Shown here: in pieces, positions 28,536 through 37,722 of the stretch
How positions within the stretch are numbered: the first letter of the stretch is position 1
Layout: each line of letters opens with the position of its first letter
Source of the DNA: Ochrobactrum sp. Marseille-Q0166
Lineage (GTDB): Bacteria > Pseudomonadota > Alphaproteobacteria > Rhizobiales > Rhizobiaceae
Direction: 5' to 3'
Assembly: GCF_014397025.1 (NCBI RefSeq)
Contig: NZ_JACJUO010000001.1
Coordinates: forward strand, 1-64,000
Length of the DNA: 64,000 nt
The notes under the pieces: model-generated
The model's database searches: none
What the model was told of the DNA's origin: nothing
The model's input: only the letters and a program-made list of their open reading frames with translations
Program-made: the position numbers and the translations under genes

Positions 28536-29399
28536 ATGACAGACGTAAGACAAAGCCTCTCCCGAACAATAGCTAGCAACAGCAATGGTGCATCCGTGCC
28601 CATCTGCGTAACCATTGCAGGCTCCGACAGCGGCGGCGGTGCGGGTATTCAGGCCGATATCAAAACCTTTTCGGCGTTGAACGTCTACGGTGCGAGCGTG
28701 ATCACGGCGATTACCGCACAGAACACATTAGCGGTCACGGCTGTCCATGACATTCCGTCCGAAATCGTTGCTGCACAGATTGATGCTGTCTTCAGCGATA
28801 TTAATGTGGCTTCGGTCAAGATCGGCATGGTGTCGGTGCCGGAAACCATTCAGGCAATCGCCAAAGGCCTTAGGCATTTCTCTGGCCCGGTGGTTCTTGA
28901 TCCGGTGATGGTGGCGAAATCCGGCGACAGGCTTTTAAGCGAAGCGGCAATCTCGACATTACGCGAAAGACTGATCCCGCTTGCAAGCCTCCTGACGCCA
29001 AACCGGCCGGAAGCTGCCTGCCTGCTCGATTGTGCAATCGCCTGCAATAATGATGAGGCGGAAGCACAGGGTCGCGCCCTGCTCGGCCTTGGTGCAAAGG
29101 CCGTGCTGATGAAAGGCGGACATGCTGAGGGCGATATCTGCACTGACCTCCTCATCCGCAAAGACCTGCCGACTATTAAGTTGGAAGCGCCACGTATCGA
29201 CACACAGCACACTCACGGCACCGGCTGCACCCTGTCATCGGCAATTGCAGCGGGTCTTGGCAAAGGTCGTTCGATGGAACAGGCACTGCGCGAGGCTCAC
29301 ACCTATCTGCAAGCGGCCATCCGCTCGGCAAACAAATTGCACGTCGGAAACGGACATGGCCCCGTGCACCACTTCCACGCGTTATGGGAGACAGAATAA
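28536..29399 (+). CDS. thiD: Hydroxymethylpyrimidine/phosphomethylpyrimidine kinase
   Basis: 287 residues from ATG 28536; ATG 28524 is in frame but inside a hairpin. Kinase motifs are VTIAGSDSGGGAGIQADIKTF (HMP-binding, near 28-47), GPVVLDPVMVAKSG and the C-terminal anion hole DTQHTHGTGCTLSSAIAAG. It phosphorylates HMP twice to HMP-PP for thiamine synthesis. It is the first gene of the riboswitch-controlled operon and overlaps thiO (TAATG). Confidence 0.95.
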   Translation: MTDVRQSLSRTIASNSNGASVPICVTIAGSDSGGGAGIQADIKTFSALNVYGASVITAITAQNTLAVTAVHDIPSEIVAAQIDAVFSDINVASVKIGMVSVPETIQAIAKGLRHFSGPVVLDPVMVAKSGDRLLSEAAISTLRERLIPLASLLTPNRPEAACLLDCAIACNNDEAEAQGRALLGLGAKAVLMKGGHAEGDICTDLLIRKDLPTIKLEAPRIDTQHTHGTGCTLSSAIAAGLGKGRSMEQALREAHTYLQAAIRSANKLHVGNGHGPVHHFHALWETE

Positions 29400-30391
29400 T
29401 GCGCGTCACCATCATCGGCGCAGGTGTTGCAGGCCTTGCCTGTGCTGCAGAATTTAACAATCAGGGACATGCTGTCACCGTGATTGCCAAAAGCACTGCA
29501 ATCGGCTCCGACAGCTGCTCATGGTTTGCAGGCGGAATGCTGGCCCCATGGTGCGAAGGCGAGAGTGCGGAAGAGCCGGTTGTCAGGCTAGGACAAGAGG
29601 CGATTGGTTGGTGGGAACGGCATGTTTCGACGGTCCACCGCAAGGGCACGCTGGTGCTCTCGCATACGCGCGATGCGACTGAGCTTCGCCGCTTTGCTCG
29701 CCGCACACAAGCCTTTGAAACAATCGATTGTGAACAGATCGATGCACTGGAGCCGGACCTTGCAGGCCGTTTCCGGCAGGGGCTTTTCTTTGCTGAAGAA
29801 GGCCATCTCAACCCACGCGACACGTTGATCGAGCTTGCAGAAAACCTGCAAAAGAAAGGAGTCATCTTTCATCTCGATCAAGATGCGAAAGAGGTGAAAA
29901 TCGACAGCGATATCACCGTCGATGCGCGTGGCCTTGCAGCACGCGATCAGTTGCAGGATTTGCGCGGCGTTAAGGGCGAAATGCTGATCGTTCGCTCCCG
30001 CGACATCAATCTGTCACGTCCTGTGCGCCTACTACATCCGCGCATCCCGCTTTACATCGTGCCGCGCGGCGACGGTATCCACATGATCGGCGCTACCATG
30101 ATCGAAAGCGATGAGCGGGGCGGCATCAGCGTTCGCTCGACGCTGGAAATGCTCAGCGCCGCCTATGCGCTGCACCCGGCATTCGGTGAGGCGGAAATTC
30201 TGGAAACCGGCGTCGATGCCCGCCCGGCCTTCCCCGATAATATGCCGCGTGTGCGTAAACGCGGCCAAACAATCTATGTCAACGGGCTTTACCGGCACGG
30301 CTTTCTGTTGTCACCAGCGGTTGCACGCATGGCGGTTGCTGCCGCGACTGCATCGGAACAAAAGCTCGAATTTGTGGAGGAAATGGTATGA
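29399..30391 (+). CDS. thiO: Glycine oxidase ThiO
   Basis: 330 residues of the D-amino-acid-oxidase/DAO fold. The FAD motif TIIGAGVAGLACAAEFN is at 4-20, a CSWFAGGMLAPWCEGE block near 43-58, and the C-terminal YVNGLYRHGFLLSPAVARM near 296-314. It oxidises glycine to the imine used by ThiG for the thiazole. Oxygen-dependent ThiO replaces the anaerobic ThiH. The start and stop overlap thiD and thiS. Confidence 0.95.
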   Translation: MRVTIIGAGVAGLACAAEFNNQGHAVTVIAKSTAIGSDSCSWFAGGMLAPWCEGESAEEPVVRLGQEAIGWWERHVSTVHRKGTLVLSHTRDATELRRFARRTQAFETIDCEQIDALEPDLAGRFRQGLFFAEEGHLNPRDTLIELAENLQKKGVIFHLDQDAKEVKIDSDITVDARGLAARDQLQDLRGVKGEMLIVRSRDINLSRPVRLLHPRIPLYIVPRGDGIHMIGATMIESDERGGISVRSTLEMLSAAYALHPAFGEAEILETGVDARPAFPDNMPRVRKRGQTIYVNGLYRHGFLLSPAVARMAVAAATASEQKLEFVEEMV

Positions 30392-30585
30392 CCATTGTTC
30401 TTAACGGCGAGGTCTTTGAGACCACGAGCACCAATCTTTTCGCTTTGCTTGCAGAAATCGAACTTGATGAAGCGGTGGTGGCAACCGCGCTCAACGGTGA
30501 ATTCATTGCAGGCGACGAGCGCGAACAAACCCTGATCACCGAAGGCGACCGTATCGAAGTTCTCGCACCCATGCAGGGAGGTTAA
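30388..30585 (+). CDS. thiS: Sulfur carrier protein ThiS
   Basis: 65 residues, ubiquitin fold, ending in the obligatory GlyGly (MQGG). The ATG overlaps the thiO stop by four bases. As a C-terminal thiocarboxylate it donates sulfur to ThiG. No thiF gene is present in this operon, so adenylation must come from elsewhere. Confidence 0.97.
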   Translation: MTIVLNGEVFETTSTNLFALLAEIELDEAVVATALNGEFIAGDEREQTLITEGDRIEVLAPMQGG

Positions 30586-30586
30586 G

Positions 30587-31357
30587 ATGCTGGAATTTTA
30601 TGGAAAATCATTTGAAAGCCGCCTGTTATTGGGCACAGCGCAATATCCATCACCCTCTATTCTTGCCGACAGCGTTCGCGCATCAAAGACGGAAATTGTG
30701 ACAGTTTCGCTTAGGCGCGAGAGCGGAAACATGCGTGCTGGCCAGGACTTCTGGACCCTCATCAAGGATTTGGGGGTATCGGTTCTGCCCAATACTGCCG
30801 GCTGCCATACCGCACGCGAAGCGGTCACAACGGCAAAAATGGCGCGCGAAGTTTTTGGCACCAACTGGATCAAACTTGAAGTCATCGGCGATCACGACAC
30901 ATTACAACCCGATCCTTTCGGGCTGGTCGAAGCAGCCCGTATTCTCTGCAATGAAGGCTTTGACGTCTTTCCCTATATGAATGACGATCTGGTGGTTGCA
31001 GAAAAGCTGCTCGAAGCAGGCTGCAAGGTGTTGATGCCTTGGGGTGCGCCAATTGGCTCGGGTCGCGGCCTCAACAATCCTTATGCGCTTAAAACCATGC
31101 GCGCACATTTCCCCGACATTCCTCTGGTGGTTGATGCTGGCATTGGCGTGCCATCGCATGCTGCAACCGCCATGGAGCTTGGCTTTGATGCCGTATTAAT
31201 CAACACCGCCATCGCCAAGGCGGGTGATCCGTCAGCAATCGCCCGTGCTTTTGCGCTCGCTGTTGACGCCGGTCGGATCGCCTATGAAGCGGACCCGATT
31301 GAAGCCCGCGACATGGCGGCGCCATCCACTCCTTTGCTCGGAAAGGCATTTGTGTAA
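30587..31357 (+). CDS. thiG: Thiazole synthase
   Basis: 256 residues, TIM barrel. The Schiff-base lysine lies in [10 protein letters not shown] near residue 95. [13 protein letters not shown] near 152 and [20 protein letters not shown] bind phosphate. It combines deoxyxylulose phosphate, dehydroglycine and ThiS-thiocarboxylate. The start is one base after the thiS stop. Confidence 0.97.
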   Translation: MLEFYGKSFESRLLLGTAQYPSPSILADSVRASKTEIVTVSLRRESGNMRAGQDFWTLIKDLGVSVLPNTAGCHTAREAVTTAKMAREVFGTNWIKLEVIGDHDTLQPDPFGLVEAARILCNEGFDVFPYMNDDLVVAEKLLEAGCKVLMPWGAPIGSGRGLNNPYALKTMRAHFPDIPLVVDAGIGVPSHAATAMELGFDAVLINTAIAKAGDPSAIARAFALAVDAGRIAYEADPIEARDMAAPSTPLLGKAFV

Positions 31358-31965
31358 TGGCCCTTGATCCGTTCTATCCGATCTTTGACAGCGCAAACTG
31401 GTGCGAGCGCATGGTGCCGCTTGGCATCAAACTTGTGCAGCTGCGCATCAAGGATAAGAGCGCCACCGAATTACGCACTGAAATCCGTGCAGCCCGCGAA
31501 ATCTGCGCCCGACATGAGTGTCAGCTCATCGTCAATGACTACTGGAAACTGGCGATTGAGGAAGGCTGCGATTTCATACATCTCGGTCAGGAAGACCTTG
31601 ATGATGCTGATCTTGATGCGATCCGGGCGAGCGGCGTCAAGCTCGGTGTGTCCAGCCACGACGAAGCCGAACTTGATCGCGCGTTAGCTCTAAAGCCAGC
31701 CTATATCGCGCTCGGCCCTGTCTATCCGACCATTCTCAAAAAGATGAAATGGCATGAACAGGGACTGGACCGCGTCAGCCAATGGAAAGCCGCCCTTGGC
31801 GATATTCCGCTCGTTGGCATTGGCGGCATGAATGTGGAGCGAGCGCCGGACGTCTTTAAAGCAGGAGCCGACATTGTTTCGGTTGTCACTGACATCACTC
31901 TCAACCCCGATCCCGAAGGCCGCGTGCGCCAATGGATCGACATGACGCGTGCCTATGTAATTTAG
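31357..31965 (+). CDS. thiE: Thiamine-phosphate synthase
   Basis: 202 residues, near the usual length. Motifs QLRIKDK near 29, LIVNDYWKLAIEEGCDFIHLGQEDL near 57-81, YIALGPVYPTILK and the C-terminal VGIGGMNVERAPDVFKAGAD mark the TIM barrel. It joins HMP-PP and thiazole phosphate to thiamine phosphate. It overlaps thiG (TAATG). Confidence 0.96.
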   Translation: MALDPFYPIFDSANWCERMVPLGIKLVQLRIKDKSATELRTEIRAAREICARHECQLIVNDYWKLAIEEGCDFIHLGQEDLDDADLDAIRASGVKLGVSSHDEAELDRALALKPAYIALGPVYPTILKKMKWHEQGLDRVSQWKAALGDIPLVGIGGMNVERAPDVFKAGADIVSVVTDITLNPDPEGRVRQWIDMTRAYVI

Positions 31966-31980
31966 TTTCAGGAGGAAACA

Positions 31981-32961
31981 TTGAAAAAACTGATTTTTGC
32001 TGCGCTTTTCAGCGCCACGGCTTCGTTTGCCCTGATGTCGGCTCAGGCAGCATATGCAAATGATAAATTCAAACTCATACTCGACTGGTATGTAAACCCT
32101 GACCATGGCCCGATTATCGTGGCCGACAAGCTCGGTTACTTCAAGGATGCTGGTCTCGATGTGGAAATCATTGCACCTGCGGACGCATCCGTGCCACCAA
32201 AAATGGTAGCCGCGGGACAGGCCGATCTGGCAATTTCCTATCAGCAGCAGGTGCACCTCGACGTTCATGCGGATATTCCGCTGATCCGCGTTGGCACTCT
32301 GGTCGACTCCCCGCTCAACTGCCTTATGGTGCGTGACGATGGTTCGGTCAATTCAATTGCCGATCTCAAAGGCAAGAAGATCGGCTTTTCGGTTGCTGGC
32401 GTTGAGGAGGTTTTGCTCGACTCCATTCTCAAAAAACACAATGTTCCGCTTTCCGAGGTTGAGTTCATCAATGTGAATTTCTCCCTCGCACCCTCGCTGA
32501 TGTCCAAGCAGGTTGACGCCGTGATGGGTGCCTACCGCAATATTGAACTCAATCAGATGGCGGTTGAAGGAGTGGCTGGCAAATGTTTCTTCGTCGAGGA
32601 GGAAGGTGTGCCGGTCTATGACGAGCTGGTCTATGTCGCCAATGCAAACAAACTCGATGCTGCGGAAAAAGAGCGAATCTCTCGTTTCCTCGCAGCGACA
32701 GAAAAGGCCGCGCAATTTATCGTCAATCATCCTGTCGAGAGCTACGACGTTTTTGCATCTTATAGTTCGGAACTCAAAGATGAGCTTAACCAGCGCGCAT
32801 GGAAAGACACGGTTGCCCGGTTTTCACGCTCGCCTGCAAGCCTCGATTACGGACGCTGGAGCCGCTATGAGACCTATCTCAAGGAAAATGGTCTCGTACC
32901 TTCGATCCTGCCTGTCGAGAAATTTGCAATTGATGTGAATGCGAAAGGAGACAAGTCGTGA
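31981..32961 (+). CDS. thiY: Pyrimidine-precursor ABC transporter binding protein ThiY
   Basis: 326 residues from a TTG start behind TCAGGAGGAAACA. A signal peptide (cleavage near AYA at 23-25) precedes an NMT1/THI5-like domain: FKLILDWYVNPDHGPIIVADKLGYFKDAGLDVE and PLIRVGTLVDSPLNCL. It should bind formylaminopyrimidine, a thiamine breakdown product, in the periplasm. It works with ThiX and feeds TenA. Confidence 0.93.
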   Translation: MKKLIFAALFSATASFALMSAQAAYANDKFKLILDWYVNPDHGPIIVADKLGYFKDAGLDVEIIAPADASVPPKMVAAGQADLAISYQQQVHLDVHADIPLIRVGTLVDSPLNCLMVRDDGSVNSIADLKGKKIGFSVAGVEEVLLDSILKKHNVPLSEVEFINVNFSLAPSLMSKQVDAVMGAYRNIELNQMAVEGVAGKCFFVEEEGVPVYDELVYVANANKLDAAEKERISRFLAATEKAAQFIVNHPVESYDVFASYSSELKDELNQRAWKDTVARFSRSPASLDYGRWSRYETYLKENGLVPSILPVEKFAIDVNAKGDKS

Positions 32962-33653
32962 CGACCACTCAACCGCATTATTCATCTGTCCTTTTCAGCC
33001 GCCTGCGAGCAGCAACGCTTGATGACTGGAAGTCCTATATCGATCATGAATTTGTGCATAGGCTTGGGGATGGGACGCTGCCAAAATCGGCGTTCCTGCA
33101 TTATCTCAGGCAGGATTATGTGTATCTGCACCACTACGCCCGCGCCTTTGCACTTGGTGTTGTCAAAGCAGGAAGCCTTGAGGAAACGCGGCTTTGTGCC
33201 GAAATCATGCATGGGCTGACTGTCACCGAGCTGCCGCTGCATGTCGGCATCTGCGCACGCGAAGGGATTAGCGAAGATGATCTTTACAACACGCGCGAAG
33301 AACCGGAAAACCTCGCCTACACGCGTTATGTGCTCGATTGCGGGCAGGCAGGCGATTTCCTCGACCTTTTGACCGCACTTGTTCCCTGTGCGCATGGCTA
33401 TGGCGAGATCGGTGTCAATCTTGCAGCCTCGGCCAAAGCCGGAACTCCCTATCAGGAGTGGATCGACGCCTATGCGGGGGCTGATTATCAGGAGATATGC
33501 CACAAGGTCGGCAAGCTTTTTGATCAAGCCGCGATGAACCGCCTCGGCCCGGATTTCGAGAGCAGTCCACGCTGGCCAAAGCTCTGTCAGATTTTTGCAA
33601 CGGCGAGCAGGCTTGAAGCAAACTTCTGGAGCATGGGTCTCAAAGGAGCATGA
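32958..33653 (+). CDS. tenA: Aminopyrimidine aminohydrolase / thiaminase II family TenA
   Basis: 231 residues from GTG 32958, overlapping the thiY stop, with AAAGGAG upstream. The catalytic cysteine is in ALVPCAHGYGEIG near residue 138, and conserved FLHYLRQDYVYLHHYARAFALG lies near 37-58. It converts aminomethylpyrimidine from salvaged thiamine into HMP for ThiD. The placement between thiY and thiX supports salvage. Confidence 0.95.
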   Translation: MTTTQPHYSSVLFSRLRAATLDDWKSYIDHEFVHRLGDGTLPKSAFLHYLRQDYVYLHHYARAFALGVVKAGSLEETRLCAEIMHGLTVTELPLHVGICAREGISEDDLYNTREEPENLAYTRYVLDCGQAGDFLDLLTALVPCAHGYGEIGVNLAASAKAGTPYQEWIDAYAGADYQEICHKVGKLFDQAAMNRLGPDFESSPRWPKLCQIFATASRLEANFWSMGLKGA

Positions 33654-34420
33654 CGAGGCCCCCTTCTCGTTCTCGCACAAAGCGCATCGCCGACGGGTTT
33701 CTGTCGGCGTTTGCTGTGCTGATACTGTGGCAAGCCGTGGTCAGCATCTGGCAGATGCCGCGCTTTATCCTTCCCGGCCCGCTCGACGTCATGCAATCGC
33801 TCATCACCAATGCACAGTTGATCGCCGATAATGCAGTCGTGACCTTTGGCGAAGTGCTGGGCGGGCTGTTTCTCGGCTCTGCCATTGGCGTTCTCACAGC
33901 CATCGGGCTGATGATGTCGCCGCTTGCGCAGCGGCTGGTCATGCCCGTGATGGTATTCTCTCAAGCGATCCCGATCTTTGCACTGGCCCCGATCCTCACA
34001 CTCTGGCTCGGCTATGGACCGGCATCAAAAATCGCTGTCACCATTTTGATGATCTTCTTTCCAGTCGCTTCCACTTTCCTTGATGGAATGCAGCGCACCG
34101 ACCAGACACTGATCAATGCTGCCGAAAATCTCGGTGCCAAACGCCTGCAAATTCTGTTCCGCGTGCGCATTCCCGCAGCTTTCCCGTCACTCGCCTCGGG
34201 TTTAAGCTTAGCTGCCGTCTATGCCCCCATTGGTGCTGTGGTGGGTGAATGGGTGGGCGCATCAAAAGGGCTTGGCTATCTGATGCTGCTCGCCAATGGC
34301 CGCGCCAAGGTCGATCTGATGTTTGCAAGCCTGTTTGTGCTGGCCGCTTTCACCATGGTTTTACACGCAACAATCGCGCATTTTGCGCGCAAGCTCGCAG
34401 CATGGCCCAAAAAGCTGTAA
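33650..34420 (+). CDS. thiX: Pyrimidine-precursor ABC transporter permease ThiX
   Basis: 256 residues with about six membrane segments, an EAA-type loop (INAAENLGAKRLQILFRVRIPAAFPS near 148-173) and the SsuC/TauC permease look. It overlaps tenA by four bases. A thiZ ATPase gene would be expected next but does not follow, so the transporter must borrow an ATPase encoded elsewhere. An inverted repeat spans its stop codon. Confidence 0.92.
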   Translation: MTRPPSRSRTKRIADGFLSAFAVLILWQAVVSIWQMPRFILPGPLDVMQSLITNAQLIADNAVVTFGEVLGGLFLGSAIGVLTAIGLMMSPLAQRLVMPVMVFSQAIPIFALAPILTLWLGYGPASKIAVTILMIFFPVASTFLDGMQRTDQTLINAAENLGAKRLQILFRVRIPAAFPSLASGLSLAAVYAPIGAVVGEWVGASKGLGYLMLLANGRAKVDLMFASLFVLAAFTMVLHATIAHFARKLAAWPKKL

Positions 34421-34451
34421 GACAGCATTTTTGTCACACCCACTGTCTTAC
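34417..34451 (+). terminator. Inverted repeat across the thiX stop
   Basis: GTAAGACAG (34417-34425) and CTGTCTTAC (34443-34451) form a 9-base stem overlapping the thiX stop codon. No T-run follows; it may still end or protect the thi transcript. Confidence 0.5.
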
Positions 34452-34474
34452 AAACAAATTTCTGAACTTACGAC

Positions 34475-34502
34475 TTGGCAAATAGATTTGCTTATTTATT
34501 GT
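34475..34502 (+). promoter_or_regulatory. Candidate sigma-70-like promoter of the exporter leader
   Basis: TTGGCA (34475-34480), a 16-base spacer and TATTGT (34497-34502) would start transcription about 20 bases before the small leader ORF. This is inferred from box similarity only. Confidence 0.4.
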
Positions 34503-34530
34503 GCATCCATCTGAAACACTGGCAAGAGGT

Positions 34531-34620
34531 ATGAGATGCGATCCTATCCATTTCCGTCGGTGCCCGGTGTTAATGCGGGCGCTTCCAAGATTTAAGTCCT
34601 TGGCCCGCAATAGAGGCTAA
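34531..34620 (+). CDS. Possible 29-codon leader ORF in a structured 5' region
   Basis: ATG 34531 to TAA 34618-34620, preceded by AGAGG but with tight spacing. The peptide has seven arginines and three prolines in 29 residues (HFRRCPVLMRALPRF in the middle). The ORF overlaps three possible stems: 34560-34582, 34575-34608 and 34613-34626. The first two cannot form together, and the stop codon lies in the loop of the third. This is the layout of a ribosome-controlled leader for the exporter gene downstream. No homologue is recognised, and a chance ORF is possible. Confidence 0.4.
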   Translation: MRCDPIHFRRCPVLMRALPRFKSLARNRG

Positions 34621-34801
34621 GGCCTCACTGTCCTCCACAAAGGGCACATTTCTAAAACACTTCCAAATTTGCCGCAGCTATCAACTGCTGTTTGTTTTGT
34701 CTTCGTTTTCACGCATGGCCGACGCCACCCGCATCGCACCTTTGCTGGAAATGCTTTTACAGGAACCAGAATCCGCACTTGTGTGGGCTGGTATTATTCA
34801 T

Positions 34802-36601
34802 ATGACTCGGTTTCGTATCAATTTCCGGGGGCCTGCTTTCCGCAAAGTCCTCGGCTACACCTTCAGCCATTGGCGAAGTCAGCCTCTGCGGCTGACGCTG
34901 ATCATTATCAGCATGCTGCTTGCAACGGCCGCAGACGTCCTCACCCCACTCTATTCAGGAAAACTGGTCGATGCGCTTTCGATCGGTCAGGATGGCGCAT
35001 GGGATGCAGCCATTCATGCGCTGATCATTCTGCTTGCACTGGGAGCACTGGCGCTTATCACGCGTCAGCTGACATTTTATGTCATCACGGACTTCACACT
35101 GAAGATCATGAGCGACATGGCAGCCAGCGCGTTTCACAAGCTGCAACGCTTTTCGACCGACTGGCACGCCAATGCCTTTGCCGGATCAACAGTGCGGAAG
35201 GTCTCGCGCGGCATGTGGGCGCTTGATCTGCTCAATGACACGTTGCTGATTGCGTTATTGCCGTCTATCCTCATGTTGCTCGGCTCGGTTGCACTTCTCG
35301 CATGGTACTGGCCGATGATGGGCCTGTTGGTTGCCATCGGCTCGGTGCTTTTCATCGTCTGCACGATTGTGATTTCGCTCGGCTTTGTTGCGCCTGCGGC
35401 AACGCTTGCCAACAGTTGGGACACTCGTATGGGCGGCGCTTTGGCCGATGCCATTTCGTGCAACGCAGTTGTCAAGGCATTCGGTGCTGAAGCGCGTGAA
35501 GATGGGCGTCTTGCACGCGTCGTCACCAAGTGGCGCTCGCGCACACGCCGCACATGGTTGATCGGAACGCTGAACGGCTTCATTCAGGGTGCAAACCTGC
35601 TCCTCATGCGCGGTGTGGTGATTGGCTTTGCGCTCTATCTCTGGAGCCAGGGACGAGCAACGGCGGGTGATATCACCTTCGTTCTGACCGCGTTCTTCAT
35701 GTTGCAGGGATATCTGCGTGATGTGGGTATGCATATCCGCAATCTGCAGCGTTCGGTCAACGACATGGAAGAGCTGGTTCAGATCGAAGCCGAACCTTAT
35801 GGCATTGCCGACAGGCCGGGTGCAGGCACGATTAGAATCGAAAACGGTGAGATCACGTTTGATAATGTCACCTTCCATTACGGTAATCATGATGCAGCGC
35901 TCTATCGCGACTTTTCGGTCAAGATCGAAGCGGGCGAACGGGTTGGTCTGGTTGGTCACTCGGGGTCGGGCAAGACGACCTTCGTCAAGCTTATCCAGCG
36001 TCTCTATGATGTGAGTGGCGGTGCCATCAGGATCGACGGACAGAACATTGCCGATGTCACACAGGCGTCGCTCCGATCGCAAATTGCTATCGTGCAGCAG
36101 GAACCTATCCTGTTTCACCGGACACTGGCCGAAAATATCGCCTATGCCCGCCCCGGTGCGACGCAGGCCGAAATCGAACATGCAGCCATGCTTGCCAGTG
36201 CGCATGACTTTATCATGCGTCTACCAAAGGGCTATGCAACGCTTGTCGGCGAGCGAGGTGTGAAGCTTTCGGGTGGTGAACGTCAGCGTGTGGCAATTGC
36301 GCGTGCGTTTCTGGCTGATGATCCAATCCTTATTCTGGACGAGGCAACATCGAGCCTTGATTCAGAATCGGAAGTGCTGATCCAACAGGCAATGGAACGG
36401 CTGATGATCGGTCGGACCACGCTTGTCATCGCACACCGGCTTTCGACGGTTCGGGCGCTTGACCGCCTGCTGGTGTTCGACAAGGGGGAAATCCTTGAAG
36501 AAGGCGACCATGATGCACTTATCCGCAAGCCCGGCGGCATCTATCGCCGCCTGTTTGAGCGGCAGGCACTGGAACTGACCAAAGGTCTGGAATTGCCATA
36601 A
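34802..36601 (+). CDS. ABC exporter, fused permease and ATP-binding domains
   Basis: About 599 residues from ATG 34802; ATG 34715 would add 29 residues, and neither has a strong ribosome site. Six membrane helices span residues 20-300. The ATPase domain has Walker A GHSGSGKTT near 385-393, LSGGERQRVAIARAFL near 490 and ILILDEATSSLDSES. The half-transporter should work as a homodimer exporting a lipid, drug or peptide; substrate unknown. A structured leader precedes it and a strong terminator follows. Confidence 0.93.
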   Translation: MTRFRINFRGPAFRKVLGYTFSHWRSQPLRLTLIIISMLLATAADVLTPLYSGKLVDALSIGQDGAWDAAIHALIILLALGALALITRQLTFYVITDFTLKIMSDMAASAFHKLQRFSTDWHANAFAGSTVRKVSRGMWALDLLNDTLLIALLPSILMLLGSVALLAWYWPMMGLLVAIGSVLFIVCTIVISLGFVAPAATLANSWDTRMGGALADAISCNAVVKAFGAEAREDGRLARVVTKWRSRTRRTWLIGTLNGFIQGANLLLMRGVVIGFALYLWSQGRATAGDITFVLTAFFMLQGYLRDVGMHIRNLQRSVNDMEELVQIEAEPYGIADRPGAGTIRIENGEITFDNVTFHYGNHDAALYRDFSVKIEAGERVGLVGHSGSGKTTFVKLIQRLYDVSGGAIRIDGQNIADVTQASLRSQIAIVQQEPILFHRTLAENIAYARPGATQAEIEHAAMLASAHDFIMRLPKGYATLVGERGVKLSGGERQRVAIARAFLADDPILILDEATSSLDSESEVLIQQAMERLMIGRTTLVIAHRLSTVRALDRLLVFDKGEILEEGDHDALIRKPGGIYRRLFERQALELTKGLELP

Positions 36602-36605
36602 ATAG

Positions 36606-36634
36606 AGTGGGCCGGGAAACCGGCCCACTTTTAT
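36606..36634. terminator. Bidirectional terminator
   Basis: AGTGGGCCGG-GAAA-CCGGCCCACT followed by TTTTAT lies between the convergent exporter and LacI genes and overlaps the end of the latter. Confidence 0.9.
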
Positions 36635-37653
36635 CCAGAAGCTTTGGCTGATGATTGCCGGATAATCAGCTTGTAATCGATCTGCCGCGAAGGTGATGCT
36701 TCGCCAGTTTCAATCTGGCTGAGCAACATATCCACCGCATCATAGGTCATTTCGCGGATCGGTTGATGCACGGTAGTAATCTGCGGCGAAACCATGCGCG
36801 AAATCGCACTGTCATCGAAACCTACGATTGTCAAATTGTCAGGCACGGCGATCTTATAATCATAGGCAATCTGAAGAACCGCCGCCGCCATATCGTCATT
36901 GGAAGCAAAAATAGCCGTCGGCCTGTCTTGGAGCGATAAGAGCTTCCGCCCTGCTTTCAGCCCGCCTGCAAAGCTGAAACCACCTTCTGCCTCATAAGCA
37001 GAATTGTGCGGAATGCCTGCCTGATCCAGCATCTTGCGATAGCCCTCAACGCGCAACTGCGCCGAGCGATGCGTCGGATCGCCAATGATGATTGCAATCT
37101 TCCTGTGACCCAGATCCAGTAGATACTGCATGAGATCGCAGGCCGCCTTCTCATCATCAATCGCAATGCTGTCTGTAGGATGCACGCCAAAATCGCCCGC
37201 AACACGGGTGAAGGGCATTGCCGATGCAATCAGCTCCTGCAAAATTTCAGGATCGTCCGACATGGGCGGTGTCACAATAATCCCATCAAGACCGGACGCG
37301 TGAGCAGTCTCAATGAGCGAGCCGCGAATATCTGCGCGGTTCTCAACCGGGAATATCAAAAGCCGGTAGCGCGTGCCACGCAAACGGTCCAAGGCGCCGA
37401 TCTGCAATTCGGTGACATAACTCTGGCTGGGATTTTCAAAGAATAGCCCTATGAGATGCGAGCGCCGCTCAACCAGATTGCGCGCCGCAGCATTGGGACG
37501 ATAGCGTAATTCAGCACCCGCCTCCTTCACCTTTTCTCGGATCGTATCGCGGACATTCGGTTCGTCATTATAAACGCGTGAAACTGTCTTGATCGACACG
37601 CCTGCCAGACGCGCCACATCATGGATCGTCGCTCTCTTATTGGATGCGGCCAT
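36631..37653 (-). CDS. LacI-family transcriptional regulator
   Basis: 340 residues. The helix-turn-helix and hinge are at 8-60 (ATIHDVARLAGVSIKTVSRVYN), followed by a periplasmic-binding-protein-like effector domain with GLFFENPSQSYVTELQIGAL, DGIIVTPPM and AIFASNDDMAAAVLQIA. It should bind a palindromic operator and a sugar-like ligand. No sugar operon lies beside it, so its target is unknown; the neighbours are an exporter and an aldehyde-metabolism cluster. Confidence 0.92.
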   Translation of the reverse strand: MAASNKRATIHDVARLAGVSIKTVSRVYNDEPNVRDTIREKVKEAGAELRYRPNAAARNLVERRSHLIGLFFENPSQSYVTELQIGALDRLRGTRYRLLIFPVENRADIRGSLIETAHASGLDGIIVTPPMSDDPEILQELIASAMPFTRVAGDFGVHPTDSIAIDDEKAACDLMQYLLDLGHRKIAIIIGDPTHRSAQLRVEGYRKMLDQAGIPHNSAYEAEGGFSFAGGLKAGRKLLSLQDRPTAIFASNDDMAAAVLQIAYDYKIAVPDNLTIVGFDDSAISRMVSPQITTVHQPIREMTYDAVDMLLSQIETGEASPSRQIDYKLIIRQSSAKASG

Positions 37654-37722
37654 GGCCGTTAAGCACTCTCTCCCCAGTGATATGCGTAATTTACTAGCTG
37701 CTTTGCTGTTTAACGCAAAGAG

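Noticed and set aside
34697..34801. TTG or ATG starts at 34697 or 34715 for the ABC exporter
   Set aside because: These lack ribosome sites and add 29-35 residues before a normal exporter N-terminus. ATG 34715 cannot be excluded.
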